Numbered from the stretch's first letter, positions 22,953 through 32,880 are shown. The stretch: 64,000 bases of DNA from Rahnella bonaserana (GCF_019049675.1 NZ_JAFMOW010000063.1:62001-126000), one strand, 5' to 3'. Translations and numbers: made by a program. The notes: a model not told the origin generated them from the letters alone.

Positions 22953-23465
22953 ATGGTCTCGAATTATCACACCCTGATGGACATTCTTTACCGCTGCGCG
23001 ATGTGGCTCGCCGGAATAGCGTTACTGCTGATGGTCGCCGTGATCCCCATTGGGATCTTCGCCCGCTACGTGATGAACAGCGCCCTGTCGTGGCCGGAGC
23101 CCATTGCGATTATGTGCATGGTGACATTTACCTTTATCGGCGCTGCGGTCAGTTACCGCGCCGGTTCGCACATTGTGGTGGCGATGGTCACCGACCGTCT
23201 GCCGCCTGCGCTGAAAAAATTCTCCGCCCTGCTGGCTGATCTGATGATGCTGGCGATCAGCGTGTTTATTTTCTGGTACAGCCTGCAATTGTGCAGCGAG
23301 CTCTGGCAACAGCCGGTGGCGGAATTCCCGCTGCTGACCGCCGGACAAACCTATCTGCCGCTGCCCATAGGTTCTGCGCTGACGCTGTTATTTATCATTG
23401 AGCAGATCATTGCCGGACCACAGCATCAGCGACCTGTGGTGATGCTGGGCAATTCTGACGCCTGA
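22953..23465 (+). CDS. TRAP transporter small membrane subunit, DctQ family
   Basis: A 170-residue protein with four predicted membrane helices (about 15-38, 48-68, 88-108 and 130-150). The family signature WPEPIAIMCMVTFTFIGAA is at helix 2. It forms the Q subunit that couples the binding protein to the M channel. A GGGGG ribosome site precedes the ATG. It lies 56 bases after the binding protein and 12 before dctM. YiaM is the closest E. coli analogue, but the substrate need not be the same. Confidence 0.92.
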   Translation: MVSNYHTLMDILYRCAMWLAGIALLLMVAVIPIGIFARYVMNSALSWPEPIAIMCMVTFTFIGAAVSYRAGSHIVVAMVTDRLPPALKKFSALLADLMMLAISVFIFWYSLQLCSELWQQPVAEFPLLTAGQTYLPLPIGSALTLLFIIEQIIAGPQHQRPVVMLGNSDA

Positions 23466-23477
23466 CCGGAGCCTGTT

Positions 23478-24770
23478 ATGGATGCATTAATCTTGTTGTT
23501 AACGCTGGCGGTAATGCTGGCGATTGGCGTGCCGGTCGCTTATGCCGTCGGGTTGAGCGCACTGGCGGGAGCCTGGTGGATTGATCTGCCGTTTGAAGCG
23601 CTGATGATCCAGCTGACCAACGGCGTGAATAAGTTCTCTCTGCTGGCGATCCCGTTCTTTATTCTGGCAGGCGCGATCATGGCCGAAGGAGGGATCGCCC
23701 GCCGGCTGGTCAGTTTTGCCTATATCTTTGTCGGGTTTATCCGCGGCGGACTGTCGCTGGTGAACATCGTGGCCTCGACCTTTTTCGGCGCGATTTCGGG
23801 ATCCTCGGTGGCAGATACCGCATCGATCGGTTCGGTGATGATCCCGGAAATGGAGAAGAAAGGTTATCCGCGTGACTTTGCAGCGGCGGTCACCGCCAGC
23901 GGTTCGGTGCAGGCGATCCTTACACCACCTAGCCATAACTCGGTGATTTATTCACTGGCGACCGGCGGTACGGTGTCGATTGCCGCGCTGTTCATCGCCG
24001 GTATTCTGCCCGGTTTACTGCTCAGCCTGACGCTGATGGTGATGTGCGTGGTGTTTGCGCATAAACGTGGTTATCCGAAAGGTGAACGCGTGCCGTTCCG
24101 CCAGGCGCTGAAGATTTTCATCGACACGCTGTGGGGACTGATGACTGTGGTCATCATCATGGGCGGTATTCTCAGCGGAGTATTTACCGCCACGGAATCT
24201 GCGGCGATAGCCTGTCTCTGGTCGTTTTTCGTTACCATGTTTATCTACCGCGATTACAAGTGGAGCGAACTGCCGAAACTGATGTACCGCACGGTGAAAA
24301 CCGTCAGCATCGTTATGATCCTGATAGGCTTTGCCGCCAGCTTTGGCGCTGTGATGACCTACATGCAGTTGCCGATGCGCATCACTGAATTCTTCACTTC
24401 GATCTCCGACAACAAGTACGTGATCCTCATGTGGATCAACATCATGCTGTTGCTGATCGGCACGCTGATGGACATGGCACCGATCATTCTGATCCTGACA
24501 CCGGTGCTGCTGCCGGTGGTCTTATCGCTCGGCATTGATCCGGTGCATTTCGGCATGATCATGCTGGTGAATCTGGGGATCGGGCTGATTACTCCGCCGG
24601 TCGGCTCGGTATTGTTTGTCGCCAGTGCGGTGAGTAAGCAAAGCATTGAAAAAGTGGTCAAAGCCATGCTGCCGTTCTACTGCGTACTGTTTGTGGTACT
24701 GATGCTGGTGACCTATATCCCGACCATTTCGCTGTTCCTGCCCAAACTGTTTGGCGTTTATACCGGCTGA
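23478..24770 (+). CDS. TRAP transporter large membrane subunit, DctM family
   Basis: A 430-residue permease with about 12 membrane helices, the sodium-coupled core of the TRAP system. Landmarks: FILAGAIMAEGGIARRL, the hairpin motif FGAISGSSVADTASIGSVM (about 111-129) and LGIGLITPPVGSVLFV near 366-381. The length is the family norm. It ends the operon just before a strong terminator. No catabolic enzyme gene is linked to it on this strand; the nearest sugar-acid genes are the gar cluster beyond exbBD. Confidence 0.94.
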   Translation: MDALILLLTLAVMLAIGVPVAYAVGLSALAGAWWIDLPFEALMIQLTNGVNKFSLLAIPFFILAGAIMAEGGIARRLVSFAYIFVGFIRGGLSLVNIVASTFFGAISGSSVADTASIGSVMIPEMEKKGYPRDFAAAVTASGSVQAILTPPSHNSVIYSLATGGTVSIAALFIAGILPGLLLSLTLMVMCVVFAHKRGYPKGERVPFRQALKIFIDTLWGLMTVVIIMGGILSGVFTATESAAIACLWSFFVTMFIYRDYKWSELPKLMYRTVKTVSIVMILIGFAASFGAVMTYMQLPMRITEFFTSISDNKYVILMWINIMLLLIGTLMDMAPIILILTPVLLPVVLSLGIDPVHFGMIMLVNLGIGLITPPVGSVLFVASAVSKQSIEKVVKAMLPFYCVLFVVLMLVTYIPTISLFLPKLFGVYTG

Positions 24771-24792
24771 TACCTAAAACGTGTTTCTCCCT

Positions 24793-24821
24793 TGCCCGTC
24801 ATCACGACGGGCTTTTTTTTG
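24793..24821 (+). terminator. TRAP operon terminator
   Basis: GCCCGTC and GACGGGC pair around ATCAC, followed by eight T. Confidence 0.9.
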
Positions 24822-24949
24822 GCCGTGCTGCTGAAATTTTCTCATCCACCCGCCAAAAGCCTGATCCCTGAAATTCATCATGTTAAGTTAATGACATATC
24901 GGCGGATGCTGGTGCATGCCGTGCAACATAACAGGGTGAAATACGGATT

Positions 24950-26143
24950 ATGTCGTCTAAAAAAATTGAAACCACGCTGGTCAGCGCCGGAAGGGACAAG
25001 AAATTCACGCAAGGCTCAGTGAATGCGGTAATTCAGCGTGCGTCATCTTTGGTATTTGAAACCGTGGCGGATAAAAAACACGCCACCACCAACCGCGCTA
25101 ACGGCGAGTTGTTTTACGGACGTCGCGGCACCCTGACACATTTCTCGCTGCAACAGGCGATGATCGAGCTGGAAGGCGGCGCGGGCTGCGCGCTCTATCC
25201 GTGCGGCGCGGCGGCGGTCAGTAACGCGGTGCTGTCCTTTGTCAGCAGCGGGGACCACATTCTGGTGGCCGGTTCATCTTACGAACCGACGCAGGATTTC
25301 TGCGAAAAAGTGCTGAAGAAACTCGGTGTTTCCACCACCTATTTCCCGGCCAATATCGGTGCTGAGTTAGGTTCGCTGATGCAGCCCAACACCAAAGTGG
25401 TGTTCCTCGAATCGCCGGGTTCTATCACCATGGAAGTCCCGGATATCCCGGCGATGGTGAAAGCGGTGCGCGCAGTAAATCCGAACGTTGTCATCATGAT
25501 CGATAACACCTGGGCGGCAGGCATTCTGTTTAAAGCGCTGGAATTTGATATCGATATTTCGATTCAGGCAGGCACCAAATATATCGTCGGTCATTCTGAT
25601 GCGATGATTGGCACCGCCGTTTCTAATGAGCGTTGCTGGGAACAACTGCGTGAACACTCGTATCTGATGGGGCAAATGGTCGATGCTGATACTGCGTATG
25701 TCGCCAGCCGCGGGCTGCGCACCATGGGCGTGCGGCTCAAACAACATGCAGAAAGCAGCATCCGCATTGCACAGTGGCTGGCAGAGCGTCCGGAAGTGGC
25801 GGTGGTCAATCATCCTGCATTGCCGGGCAGCAAGGGCCATGAATTCTGGAAGCGGGATTTCACCGGCAGCTGTGGCCTGTTCTCCTTCGTACTGAAACAG
25901 CGCCTGAGTAAACAGCAGCTTTCTGACTACCTCGACCACTTCGAACATTTCAGCATGGCGTATTCGTGGGGCGGCTTTGAATCGCTGGTTCTGGCCAATC
26001 AGCCGGAAGAAATTCAGGCTATCCGCCCGGCTGAAACCGTCGATTTTAGCGGTACGCTGGTGCGTCTGCACATCGGGCTGGAAAACTGTGACGATCTGAT
26101 TGCCGATCTTTCAACGGCTTTTGAACGGATTACCACTTCCTGA
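24950..26143 (+). CDS. metC: Cystathionine beta-lyase MetC
   Basis: A 397-residue PLP enzyme of methionine synthesis that cleaves cystathionine to homocysteine, pyruvate and ammonia. The Schiff-base lysine is K210 in [12 protein letters not shown], and the Tyr/Arg pair that binds PLP phosphate is in [10 protein letters not shown]. MetC also acts as a minor alanine racemase in E. coli. In many enterobacteria it faces exbBD directly; here the TRAP operon lies between. I found no obvious MetJ box repeat upstream. Confidence 0.97.
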   Translation: MSSKKIETTLVSAGRDKKFTQGSVNAVIQRASSLVFETVADKKHATTNRANGELFYGRRGTLTHFSLQQAMIELEGGAGCALYPCGAAAVSNAVLSFVSSGDHILVAGSSYEPTQDFCEKVLKKLGVSTTYFPANIGAELGSLMQPNTKVVFLESPGSITMEVPDIPAMVKAVRAVNPNVVIMIDNTWAAGILFKALEFDIDISIQAGTKYIVGHSDAMIGTAVSNERCWEQLREHSYLMGQMVDADTAYVASRGLRTMGVRLKQHAESSIRIAQWLAERPEVAVVNHPALPGSKGHEFWKRDFTGSCGLFSFVLKQRLSKQQLSDYLDHFEHFSMAYSWGGFESLVLANQPEEIQAIRPAETVDFSGTLVRLHIGLENCDDLIADLSTAFERITTS

Positions 26144-26232
26144 GCCGCAGAGATTGCGACATAACGCGCAGATCGGTAAGGTAACCGACGGATATTCATT
26201 CGCTAAATGATAATAATCTGTAAGCTCTTTAT

Positions 26233-26272
26233 AGCTCCGGGTGACTGATGCCGGAGCCTTCTGTCTTTTTTA
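26233..26272 (+). terminator. metC terminator
   Basis: GCTCCGG (26234-26240) pairs with CCGGAGC (26251-26257), followed by CTTCTGTCTTTTTT. Confidence 0.75.
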
Positions 26273-26357
26273 CAGTGTCCTCAGATCAACATCTCCAACA
26301 TCGATCCGCGTTACACTGGCAGGCGACAGTTTTTAATGAACAGAAACAGGACAGAAT

Positions 26358-27017
26358 ATGGCAGTGCTTTGCGACATTTTTCATGCGCTCTGGCAGCATG
26401 ATTTCAGTATGCTCGCCGACCCGAATCTCCTCTGGGTCATTTATGCCGTCCTGTTTGCCACGCTGTTTCTTGAAAACGGCTTATTACCTGCGTCTTTCCT
26501 GCCCGGTGACAGCCTGCTGCTGCTGACCGGCGCGCTGATTGCCAAAGGCGTCATGAGCTTCGTTCCTACCCTGATTATTCTGGTGACGGCCGCGAGCCTC
26601 GGCTGCTGGCTGAGTTATATTCAGGGACGCTGGCTCGGCCACACCAAACTGGTCAAAGGCTGGCTGTTACAGCTTCCGGCGCATTATCACCAGCGTGCGC
26701 ATCAGATGTTTATTCAGCACGGGCTGATGGCACTGCTGGTGGGTCGCTTTCTGGCTTTCGTGCGGACACTGTTACCGACAATGGCAGGGATTTCCGGCCT
26801 CAACAATGCCCGTTTCCAGTTCTTTAACTGGTTGAGCGCGATATTGTGGGTGGGTGTGGTGATTTCTCTGGGCTTCGCACTGAGCCACATTCCGATAGTG
26901 AAACGCCATGAAGATCAGGTCATGGCGGGACTGATGATTTTACCAGTTCTGTTGCTGGTCGTCGGTCTTGCTGGCGCAGTGCTGGTTATCTGGAAAAAAC
27001 GGAAATGCCGCTTGTGA
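26358..27017 (+). CDS. yghB: DedA family membrane protein YghB
   Basis: A 219-residue inner-membrane protein of the DedA (SNARE-associated/VTT) family. With its paralogue YqjA it supports cell division, envelope charge homeostasis and probably lipid-carrier or proton-dependent transport in E. coli. Seen: the family motif region [37 protein letters not shown] with the conserved arginines, and four to five membrane helices. It follows metC as in E. coli and converges on yqhC with a 32-base gap. Confidence 0.96.
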   Translation: MAVLCDIFHALWQHDFSMLADPNLLWVIYAVLFATLFLENGLLPASFLPGDSLLLLTGALIAKGVMSFVPTLIILVTAASLGCWLSYIQGRWLGHTKLVKGWLLQLPAHYHQRAHQMFIQHGLMALLVGRFLAFVRTLLPTMAGISGLNNARFQFFNWLSAILWVGVVISLGFALSHIPIVKRHEDQVMAGLMILPVLLLVVGLAGAVLVIWKKRKCRL

Positions 27018-27049
27018 GCCCTTTCTGAAACCTTTCGCAACAGACCGGT

Positions 27050-27985
27050 TCAGGCCTTAAATGCCACGTCCGTTAACGCCAGCACACCGGAACTTCCTTC
27101 GCGCAGACGCGCCATCTCATCACTCGGCGTGACGCCAAAATAGCGTTTAAACTCCCGGCTGAACTGAGACGCGCTTTCATACCCGACCTGTAATGCCGCC
27201 ACGCTGGCCTTCACGCCATCATAAATCATCAACGTACGCGCACGGTGCAGGCGATAGGTTTTGAGATACTGCAGCGGCGAGGTACTGGTTACGGCTTTGA
27301 AGTTATGGTGAAACGCCGAAATGCTCATGTTAACTTCACTGGCCAGGGTTTCCACGCTGAGATTGTCGGCGTACTGCGCCTCAATCCGGCGCAGGGATTT
27401 GGCAATCTGGCTGAAATGGGTATGACGGTTAACCAGCGCCTGGAGCGCGCCGCCATTCTCGCTGGTCAGAATAAAGAACAGGATTTCGCGGATAATTTTA
27501 GGCCCCAGAATGCGGGCGTGCAGCGGCTTATCCATCACATCCAGCAGGCGCTCTGTCGCACACAGAATATCGCCATCCAGCACGCCGGAGTTGATGCCTG
27601 TTGAGGATTCTTTCTGACGCACCACACTTTCATCGCCCATATCCATCAGCAAGTCCTGCAACATCAGGTTATCAATACTGATCTGGATACCGGCCAGCGG
27701 TTCTTCAGGGCTGCTGAAGGTTTCACATTCGAAAGGCAGCGGAACGGTCAGCATCAGGTAATTGTGCGGATCGTAAGAGAACGTTTTCTTGCCCAGATAA
27801 CCGACTTTTCGCCCCTGAAAAAGGATCACAATGCCGGGATTGTACAGAACCGGCTGACGCGGATGGTAACGTGTGGTGTACATCAGCGTCACCTGCGGGA
27901 CCGCTGATGGCACAAGATTTTTATCACCACTGAGTCGGGCGACTCTAGCCGCCATGCGGGCGCACAGACTGTCCACGTTTTCCAT
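27050..27985 (-). CDS. yqhC: AraC family regulator YqhC
   Basis: A 311-residue regulator. The start at 27985 (MENVDSLCARM) is preferred because GGAG lies seven bases upstream; an in-frame start 36 codons earlier lacks this and gives atypical sequence. The amino-terminal part (about 40-180) is an AraC_N cupin-like domain, and the carboxyl-terminal 100 residues hold two AraC helix-turn-helix units (VETLASEVNMSISAFHHNF, then VGYESASQFSREFKRYFG). In E. coli YqhC responds to aldehydes and activates yqhD-dkgA. Here it diverges from a zinc alcohol dehydrogenase and dkgA. Confidence 0.93.
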   Translation of the reverse strand: MENVDSLCARMAARVARLSGDKNLVPSAVPQVTLMYTTRYHPRQPVLYNPGIVILFQGRKVGYLGKKTFSYDPHNYLMLTVPLPFECETFSSPEEPLAGIQISIDNLMLQDLLMDMGDESVVRQKESSTGINSGVLDGDILCATERLLDVMDKPLHARILGPKIIREILFFILTSENGGALQALVNRHTHFSQIAKSLRRIEAQYADNLSVETLASEVNMSISAFHHNFKAVTSTSPLQYLKTYRLHRARTLMIYDGVKASVAALQVGYESASQFSREFKRYFGVTPSDEMARLREGSSGVLALTDVAFKA

Positions 27986-28291
27986 TATTTCGCTCCACAT
28001 ATTCACTAAACTGGCATTGATTCTGCCATAACCTCCCGTGTTCCTACAGAGACAAGCAGAAACAGGCAAGACTCTGGCAGAAATGGGCATCATGCCGCTG
28101 CCAATTTTCTCTTACAGTTAATGTCGCCTTCCGCCGGGGGATACACCTGCATAAATGCGATGAACTGCTAGTCTGTATGGACGCACTTTTCTTTCGCTGA
28201 TCGTGAGCGACTTCCGGTCACCGATTCTTTTTTTCTGATAACTCCTTATTTCAATTCATTATTCGTCTAACCCGAAAGTTCGGAGGATTGT

Positions 28292-29356
28292 ATGTCTGCA
28301 CCTGTTGCTGCTGAAAATACCTTTAACGCCTGGGCCGCTGCCGGCCCGCACCAGCCGCTCGAAGCGTTTGCTTTCGACGCAGGGCCGATTGGCGATGAAG
28401 AAATTGAAGTCGCCATTGATTACTGCGGCGTCTGCCATTCGGATCTGTCGATGCTCAATAATGACTGGGGCATTACGCAGTATCCGTTTGTACCGGGCCA
28501 TGAAGTGGTCGGAAAAATCGTCAAAATGGGTAATCATGCGCAGAACAAAGGGCTGAAAGTCGGCCAGATTGTGGGCGTAGGCTGGAACCGTGGCAGCTGT
28601 ATGCACTGTCACCCCTGTATGTCCGGCGATCAGCACCTTTGTCATGACGTGGAAGCCACCATCATCGGCCATCACGGCGGCTTCGCGGACCGTATCCGCA
28701 GCCACTGGGCGTGGGCGATTCCGCTGCCGGAAGGCGTGGATATCACCAGCGCCGGTCCGTTGTTCTGCGGCGGGATCACCGTTTTTAACCCACTGTTGCA
28801 GTTTGGCGTGCTGCCGACTCACCGCGTCGGCGTGATCGGCATCGGTGGTTTAGGCCACATGGCGCTGCGCTTCCTGAATGCCTGGGGTTGTGAAGTCACT
28901 GCATTTACGTCCTCGCTGGCGAAACGTGACGAAGCCATATCACTCGGCGCGCACCGCGTTATCGCCACCCGTGACAGCGATGAACTGAAGAAAATCGCCG
29001 GCCAGCTGGACTTCATTATGGTTACCGCCAATGCCTCGCTGGACTGGGACGCCATTATCGGCGCGCTGGCACCGAAAGGCCGTCTGCACTTTGTCGGCGT
29101 TGTGCCGGAAGCGGTACCGCTGCATGTGATGGCGCTGATCAGCAAACAGGCTGAGGTTTCCGGTTCACCGACCGGTTCCCCTTCCCGTCTGGCTGACATG
29201 CTGGCGTTCTGCGCCCGTCATGACATCACGCCGCAGGTTGAGCACTTCCCGCTGAGCAAAATCAATGATGCCGTGGAGCACCTGCACGAAGGGAAAGCAC
29301 GCTATCGCGTGGTACTGGATATGAACGCTCAGGCAACTTCCCTGTCTAAAAAATAA
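28292..29356 (+). CDS. Zinc-dependent alcohol dehydrogenase / aldehyde reductase of the Ahr-YahK (cinnamyl alcohol dehydrogenase) type
   Basis: A 354-residue medium-chain dehydrogenase, probably NADPH-linked, that reduces aldehydes to alcohols. Catalytic zinc ligands are in YCGVCHSD and PGHEVVG, and the structural-zinc cysteines in CMHCHPCMSGDQHLC. The cofactor site is GIGGLGHMA. It resembles E. coli Ahr (YjgB) and is unrelated in fold to the iron-dependent YqhD normally found here. Its place between yqhC and dkgA suggests the same aldehyde-defence role. The ribosome site CGGAGG lies at 28280-28285. Exact orthology to ahr is uncertain, so no symbol is given. Confidence 0.92.
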   Translation: MSAPVAAENTFNAWAAAGPHQPLEAFAFDAGPIGDEEIEVAIDYCGVCHSDLSMLNNDWGITQYPFVPGHEVVGKIVKMGNHAQNKGLKVGQIVGVGWNRGSCMHCHPCMSGDQHLCHDVEATIIGHHGGFADRIRSHWAWAIPLPEGVDITSAGPLFCGGITVFNPLLQFGVLPTHRVGVIGIGGLGHMALRFLNAWGCEVTAFTSSLAKRDEAISLGAHRVIATRDSDELKKIAGQLDFIMVTANASLDWDAIIGALAPKGRLHFVGVVPEAVPLHVMALISKQAEVSGSPTGSPSRLADMLAFCARHDITPQVEHFPLSKINDAVEHLHEGKARYRVVLDMNAQATSLSKK

Positions 29357-29460
29357 GTAGCCTGCTCAGCAAGATGCCGTTTCGTTAACTAGACTTAACG
29401 TCAATCCCTACATGGTGCCCGTGCATTCCGGCGGGCACTCTGCCCTGAAAGGAGAAACTC

Positions 29461-30285
29461 ATGGCAACGCAACCCATCATCAAACTTCACGATGGCAATC
29501 TGATGCCTCAGTTAGGACTTGGCGTATGGAAAGCCAGTAATCAGGAAGCCACCAGCGCGGTGAAAACAGCGATCGAAACCGGTTATCGTCATATTGATAC
29601 CGCCGCCATCTACAAAAATGAGGAAGGCGTCGGCGAAGCGATTGCTGCCAATCTGGTGCCTCGCGAAGAGCTGTTTATCACCACCAAACTGTGGAATGAC
29701 GATCAGTTAAATGCGCCAAAAGCGCTGGAAGCCAGCCTTAAAAAGCTGAGAACCGATTATGTCGATCTGTATCTGATCCACTGGCCGCAGCCGGCACAGG
29801 GGCATTATGTGGATGCCTGGAAAGCCCTGCTGAAGCTGAAGGAGCAAGGTCTGGCGAAAAGCGTCGGCGTGTGTAATTTTCCGCTGCAACATTTGCAGAA
29901 GCTGAAAGATGAAACCGGCATTTTCCCTGTCGTGAATCAGATTGAGCTTCACCCGCTGATGCAACAGCGCCAGCTGCACGCCTGGAATGCTACGCACACT
30001 ATCGCCACCGAATCCTGGAGCCCGCTGGCACAGGGCGGCGAAGGCGTGTTTGATCAGCCCCTCATCCAGAAACTGGCAGAAAAATATGACAAGACGCCTG
30101 CTCAGATTGTTATCCGCTGGCACCTGGATAATGGTCTGATTGTGATCCCGAAATCGGTGACGCCAAAACGCATACGCGAGAATTTCGACGTGTTTGATTT
30201 TAAACTGGAGAAGGAAGAACTGGCGGAAGTCACCAAGCTGGATAAAGAGCATCGTCTGGGCCCGGATCCGGAAAAAGGTGTGTAA
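29461..30285 (+). CDS. dkgA: 2,5-diketo-D-gluconate reductase A (methylglyoxal reductase) DkgA
   Basis: A 274-residue aldo-keto reductase that uses NADPH to reduce 2,5-diketo-D-gluconate, methylglyoxal and other carbonyls. The tetrad is visible: the Asp and Tyr in HIDTAAIYKNEEGVG, Lys in FITTKLWND and His in LYLIHWPQP. The phosphate-binding tail IPKSVTPKRIREN is present. It lies about 100 bases after the dehydrogenase gene; both are likely YqhC targets, as dkgA is in E. coli. Confidence 0.97.
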   Translation: MATQPIIKLHDGNLMPQLGLGVWKASNQEATSAVKTAIETGYRHIDTAAIYKNEEGVGEAIAANLVPREELFITTKLWNDDQLNAPKALEASLKKLRTDYVDLYLIHWPQPAQGHYVDAWKALLKLKEQGLAKSVGVCNFPLQHLQKLKDETGIFPVVNQIELHPLMQQRQLHAWNATHTIATESWSPLAQGGEGVFDQPLIQKLAEKYDKTPAQIVIRWHLDNGLIVIPKSVTPKRIRENFDVFDFKLEKEELAEVTKLDKEHRLGPDPEKGV

Positions 30286-30309
30286 GGCTTTTACTCACAC
30301 TAAGCCATA

Positions 30310-30339
30310 AACAAAAACCCGCCGAAAGCGGGTTTTTTA
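30310..30339. terminator. Bidirectional terminator between dkgA and ftsP
   Basis: AAAACCCGC and GCGGGTTTT pair around CGAAA, with A and T runs outside. Confidence 0.9.
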
Positions 30340-30354
30340 TTGCGCGATGTAAGC

Positions 30355-31770
30355 TTACATCGAAGGCTGCACCAGCATATTAGCCGCAGAACCGCGATCG
30401 GCCAGTTCCAGCGCGCCACTGCGGTAAACAAACGGGAAGTGCTCATATGAAGGCTGATTGAAATACACCAGCAGTTCCACATCACCATCAACCCACACCG
30501 TGTCTTTGAAGCCGGCATCTTCCACCAGTGGCGCTGCGCCATTGACGCTTTTCACCAGGAAGGACACCCCTTCAACATGGAACGTCTGCGGCATATCCGC
30601 ATGCACCGTCCAGCGTTCCCACGTGCCTTGTTGCGCCGTGAGATCGATACGGTTGATATCCCAAAGCGCGCCGTTAATGCCCGGCTCACTGTCGCCCAGG
30701 CGCAGGTCACGGGTACGGACGACGTTTCCGGTCAGGATCTGATCGGCCAGCAAACGCATCGGCAGATTATCCGTCACCAGCGGCAGCAGGCCGGTGGGTT
30801 TCAGCGTCAGCACGATGGTAGAAACCAGAATGCTTGAAGGTTCGAACAGGCCGCGCAGTCTGTCCATCACGCCCGCGGCTTCACCGGCAGTAATCGACAC
30901 TTCCTCGCCCTGCGACATATCCACCAGCACTTCGCGGCGTTCGCCAGGCCCGAGCGACAGACGTTTTACCGTCATTGGCGCAGGCAGGAAACCCAAATCG
31001 GAACCGACAACGTGGAATGCACGGTTATCGGTCATGCTCAGTTCATAACGGCGCGCATTCGAGGCGTTGAGTAAACGCAGACGCACCCAGCCACGCGAAA
31101 CTTCAACGAACGGGCTTTGCACGCCATTCACCAGCATGGTATCGCCAAAGAATCCGCCGGAAGCCGGTGTGTCGTACTGCGGCACGCCGAACCCGTCCAG
31201 ACGCTTGTCCTGAATGATGATCGGGAAATCATCCACGCCGTAATGATTCGGTAACGGAAGATTCTTGCTGACTTCGTCCTCAACAATCCACATCCCCGCT
31301 AAACCGTTATAAACGTGCGGTGCCATGCGGTTCGGGGTATTCGCGTGATACCAGCAGGTCGCCGCCGCCTGACGAATAGGCAATACCGGAGACCAGTCAA
31401 CGCCCGGTTGCATCAGACGCGCGGCGCCACCGGTTAAGGTACCCGGTTCAAGCAGACCGCTGACGGTCATTGAAACAGGTTCTGCCAGACGGTTGCTGTA
31501 AATCAGTTTGACGTCATCACCGCTGTGTACTTTGACCGTCGGGCCAAGATACATGCCATTGATGCCCCAGACCGGCGCTTTGGCGCCTCCCAGGAATGAC
31601 CAGTGGGCAGCCTGCAAAGTCAGAAACAAGGGTTGTCCGCGACGCGATTCGAGCAACGGCGGAACAGGCAATACAGGTTGCGAACCACTCGCTTCTGCTT
31701 TTAATGGCAGAGCACCTGCGGCAAGAGCCACGCCGGAGGCTTGCAGGAACGAGCGACGACTGAGTGACAT
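30355..31770 (-). CDS. ftsP: Cell division protein FtsP (SufI)
   Basis: A 471-residue periplasmic multicopper-oxidase-fold protein that stabilises the divisome under stress and lacks the copper-binding histidine set of true oxidases. The amino end is a classical Tat signal (RRSFLQ at about 5-10, then a hydrophobic stretch ending near AEA), so it is exported folded. Three cupredoxin domains are expected from length. It is the third gene of the parC-plsC-ftsP row, on the minus strand, as in E. coli. Confidence 0.97.
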   Translation of the reverse strand: MSLSRRSFLQASGVALAAGALPLKAEASGSQPVLPVPPLLESRRGQPLFLTLQAAHWSFLGGAKAPVWGINGMYLGPTVKVHSGDDVKLIYSNRLAEPVSMTVSGLLEPGTLTGGAARLMQPGVDWSPVLPIRQAAATCWYHANTPNRMAPHVYNGLAGMWIVEDEVSKNLPLPNHYGVDDFPIIIQDKRLDGFGVPQYDTPASGGFFGDTMLVNGVQSPFVEVSRGWVRLRLLNASNARRYELSMTDNRAFHVVGSDLGFLPAPMTVKRLSLGPGERREVLVDMSQGEEVSITAGEAAGVMDRLRGLFEPSSILVSTIVLTLKPTGLLPLVTDNLPMRLLADQILTGNVVRTRDLRLGDSEPGINGALWDINRIDLTAQQGTWERWTVHADMPQTFHVEGVSFLVKSVNGAAPLVEDAGFKDTVWVDGDVELLVYFNQPSYEHFPFVYRSGALELADRGSAANMLVQPSM

Positions 31771-31924
31771 ATCTTCTCCATGAAAACAAAATCAGGAACT
31801 GTGTTAAGCCACCGCCATCAATGGCAGCGGGAAGAATCCCCGTCATCATTCAGGCTGCAGGTGCGCTGGCTTGTTCGGGTCGCCTTCCTGCAGCTCGAAT
31901 TATGTAGTGGATTTATAAATACTA

Positions 31925-32662
31925 TTATTTTTTTGCGGCGGCTTCGCGCTGTGCCACTTCGGCATCCAGCTCGGCGATTTTGTCCGCCATGATCTGACGG
32001 CAATGCTCCGACAATTCACGCAGGCGGTCTTTGGTATAACCGCTGGTGTCGATTGGCGGCAGCATTTCAACAATCACCAGACCGTTTGACCAGCGATTTA
32101 ACTTCACCTTGTTACTGGTGTTGGATACGCAAATCGGCACAATCGGCACGCCGGCAGCAATGGCAGCATGAAAAGCGCCGGTTTTGAATGGCATCAGGCC
32201 ACGGCCACGGCTGCGGGTCCCTTCCGGGAACATCCAGATCGACAGATTCTTTTTCTTAATCTGGGTCACCACCTGAGAAATGGTACCGTGCGCTTTGGCG
32301 CGATTATCACGATCAATCAGCAGGTTGCCGGTCAGCCAGTAAAGCTGACCAAAGAACGGGATCCAGGCCAGGCTTTTCTTGCCGACGGTCACCGTTCTTG
32401 GCATGACGACGGATGAAGCCGTCACCATGTCATAATTGTTCTGATGGTTGGCAATATAAATACAGTTGCCGTTATTCACTGCTTCCGCAGGAATACGTTT
32501 TTCAACACGAAGGCCAAATACCGGTGCCAGATGACCAAACAGCTTACCGAAAGTCGACACATGTTTCGGGTTCCGCGGACTGAAAAGACAATAAATACAA
32601 CCAAAAACAGAGACCAGAATCGAGTAAACCACCACGATAATCAGACGCAAAATAAATAACAT
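31925..32662 (-). CDS. plsC: 1-acyl-sn-glycerol-3-phosphate acyltransferase PlsC
   Basis: A 245-residue inner-membrane enzyme that adds the second acyl chain to lysophosphatidate, giving phosphatidic acid. It shows the acyltransferase motifs NHQNNYD (HX4D, about 72-78) and FPEGTRSRGRG (about 145-155), and an amino-terminal membrane helix. The gap to parC is about 220 bases and that to ftsP about 150. PlsY, the enzyme for the first acylation, is encoded at 58.2 kb in this same window. Confidence 0.98.
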   Translation of the reverse strand: MLFILRLIIVVVYSILVSVFGCIYCLFSPRNPKHVSTFGKLFGHLAPVFGLRVEKRIPAEAVNNGNCIYIANHQNNYDMVTASSVVMPRTVTVGKKSLAWIPFFGQLYWLTGNLLIDRDNRAKAHGTISQVVTQIKKKNLSIWMFPEGTRSRGRGLMPFKTGAFHAAIAAGVPIVPICVSNTSNKVKLNRWSNGLVIVEMLPPIDTSGYTKDRLRELSEHCRQIMADKIAELDAEVAQREAAAKK

Positions 32663-32880
32663 AACATCCTCTTAAAACTACAGCCGAAGCCGGTAAGAAA
32701 CCTGTGCAGTTTCGCTCCCTGTGAGGTGAACTATTCTCAAGCCTCCTTCAGCAGGGCACAACGGTTTTATTGATACAAATGTAAAATCTTTGCACTGCAC
32801 AACAGTCTCAGGCCGCTGCATACCCCTCAAACGATTTCAGGGCACAAATGTGCCCTGTCTGTTAAGAAGTTACAGCCATT

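Noticed and set aside
24822-24949. MetJ operator upstream of metC
   Set aside because: No tandem AGACGTCT-like boxes were visible by eye; a matrix scan would be needed.
28292-29356. Calling this gene yqhD from context
   Set aside because: The zinc motifs and medium-chain dehydrogenase fold exclude the iron-dependent YqhD.
32835-32854. CAGGGCAC/GTGCCCTG palindrome after parC as a terminator
   Set aside because: A good stem but no T run on the minus strand, so not called.
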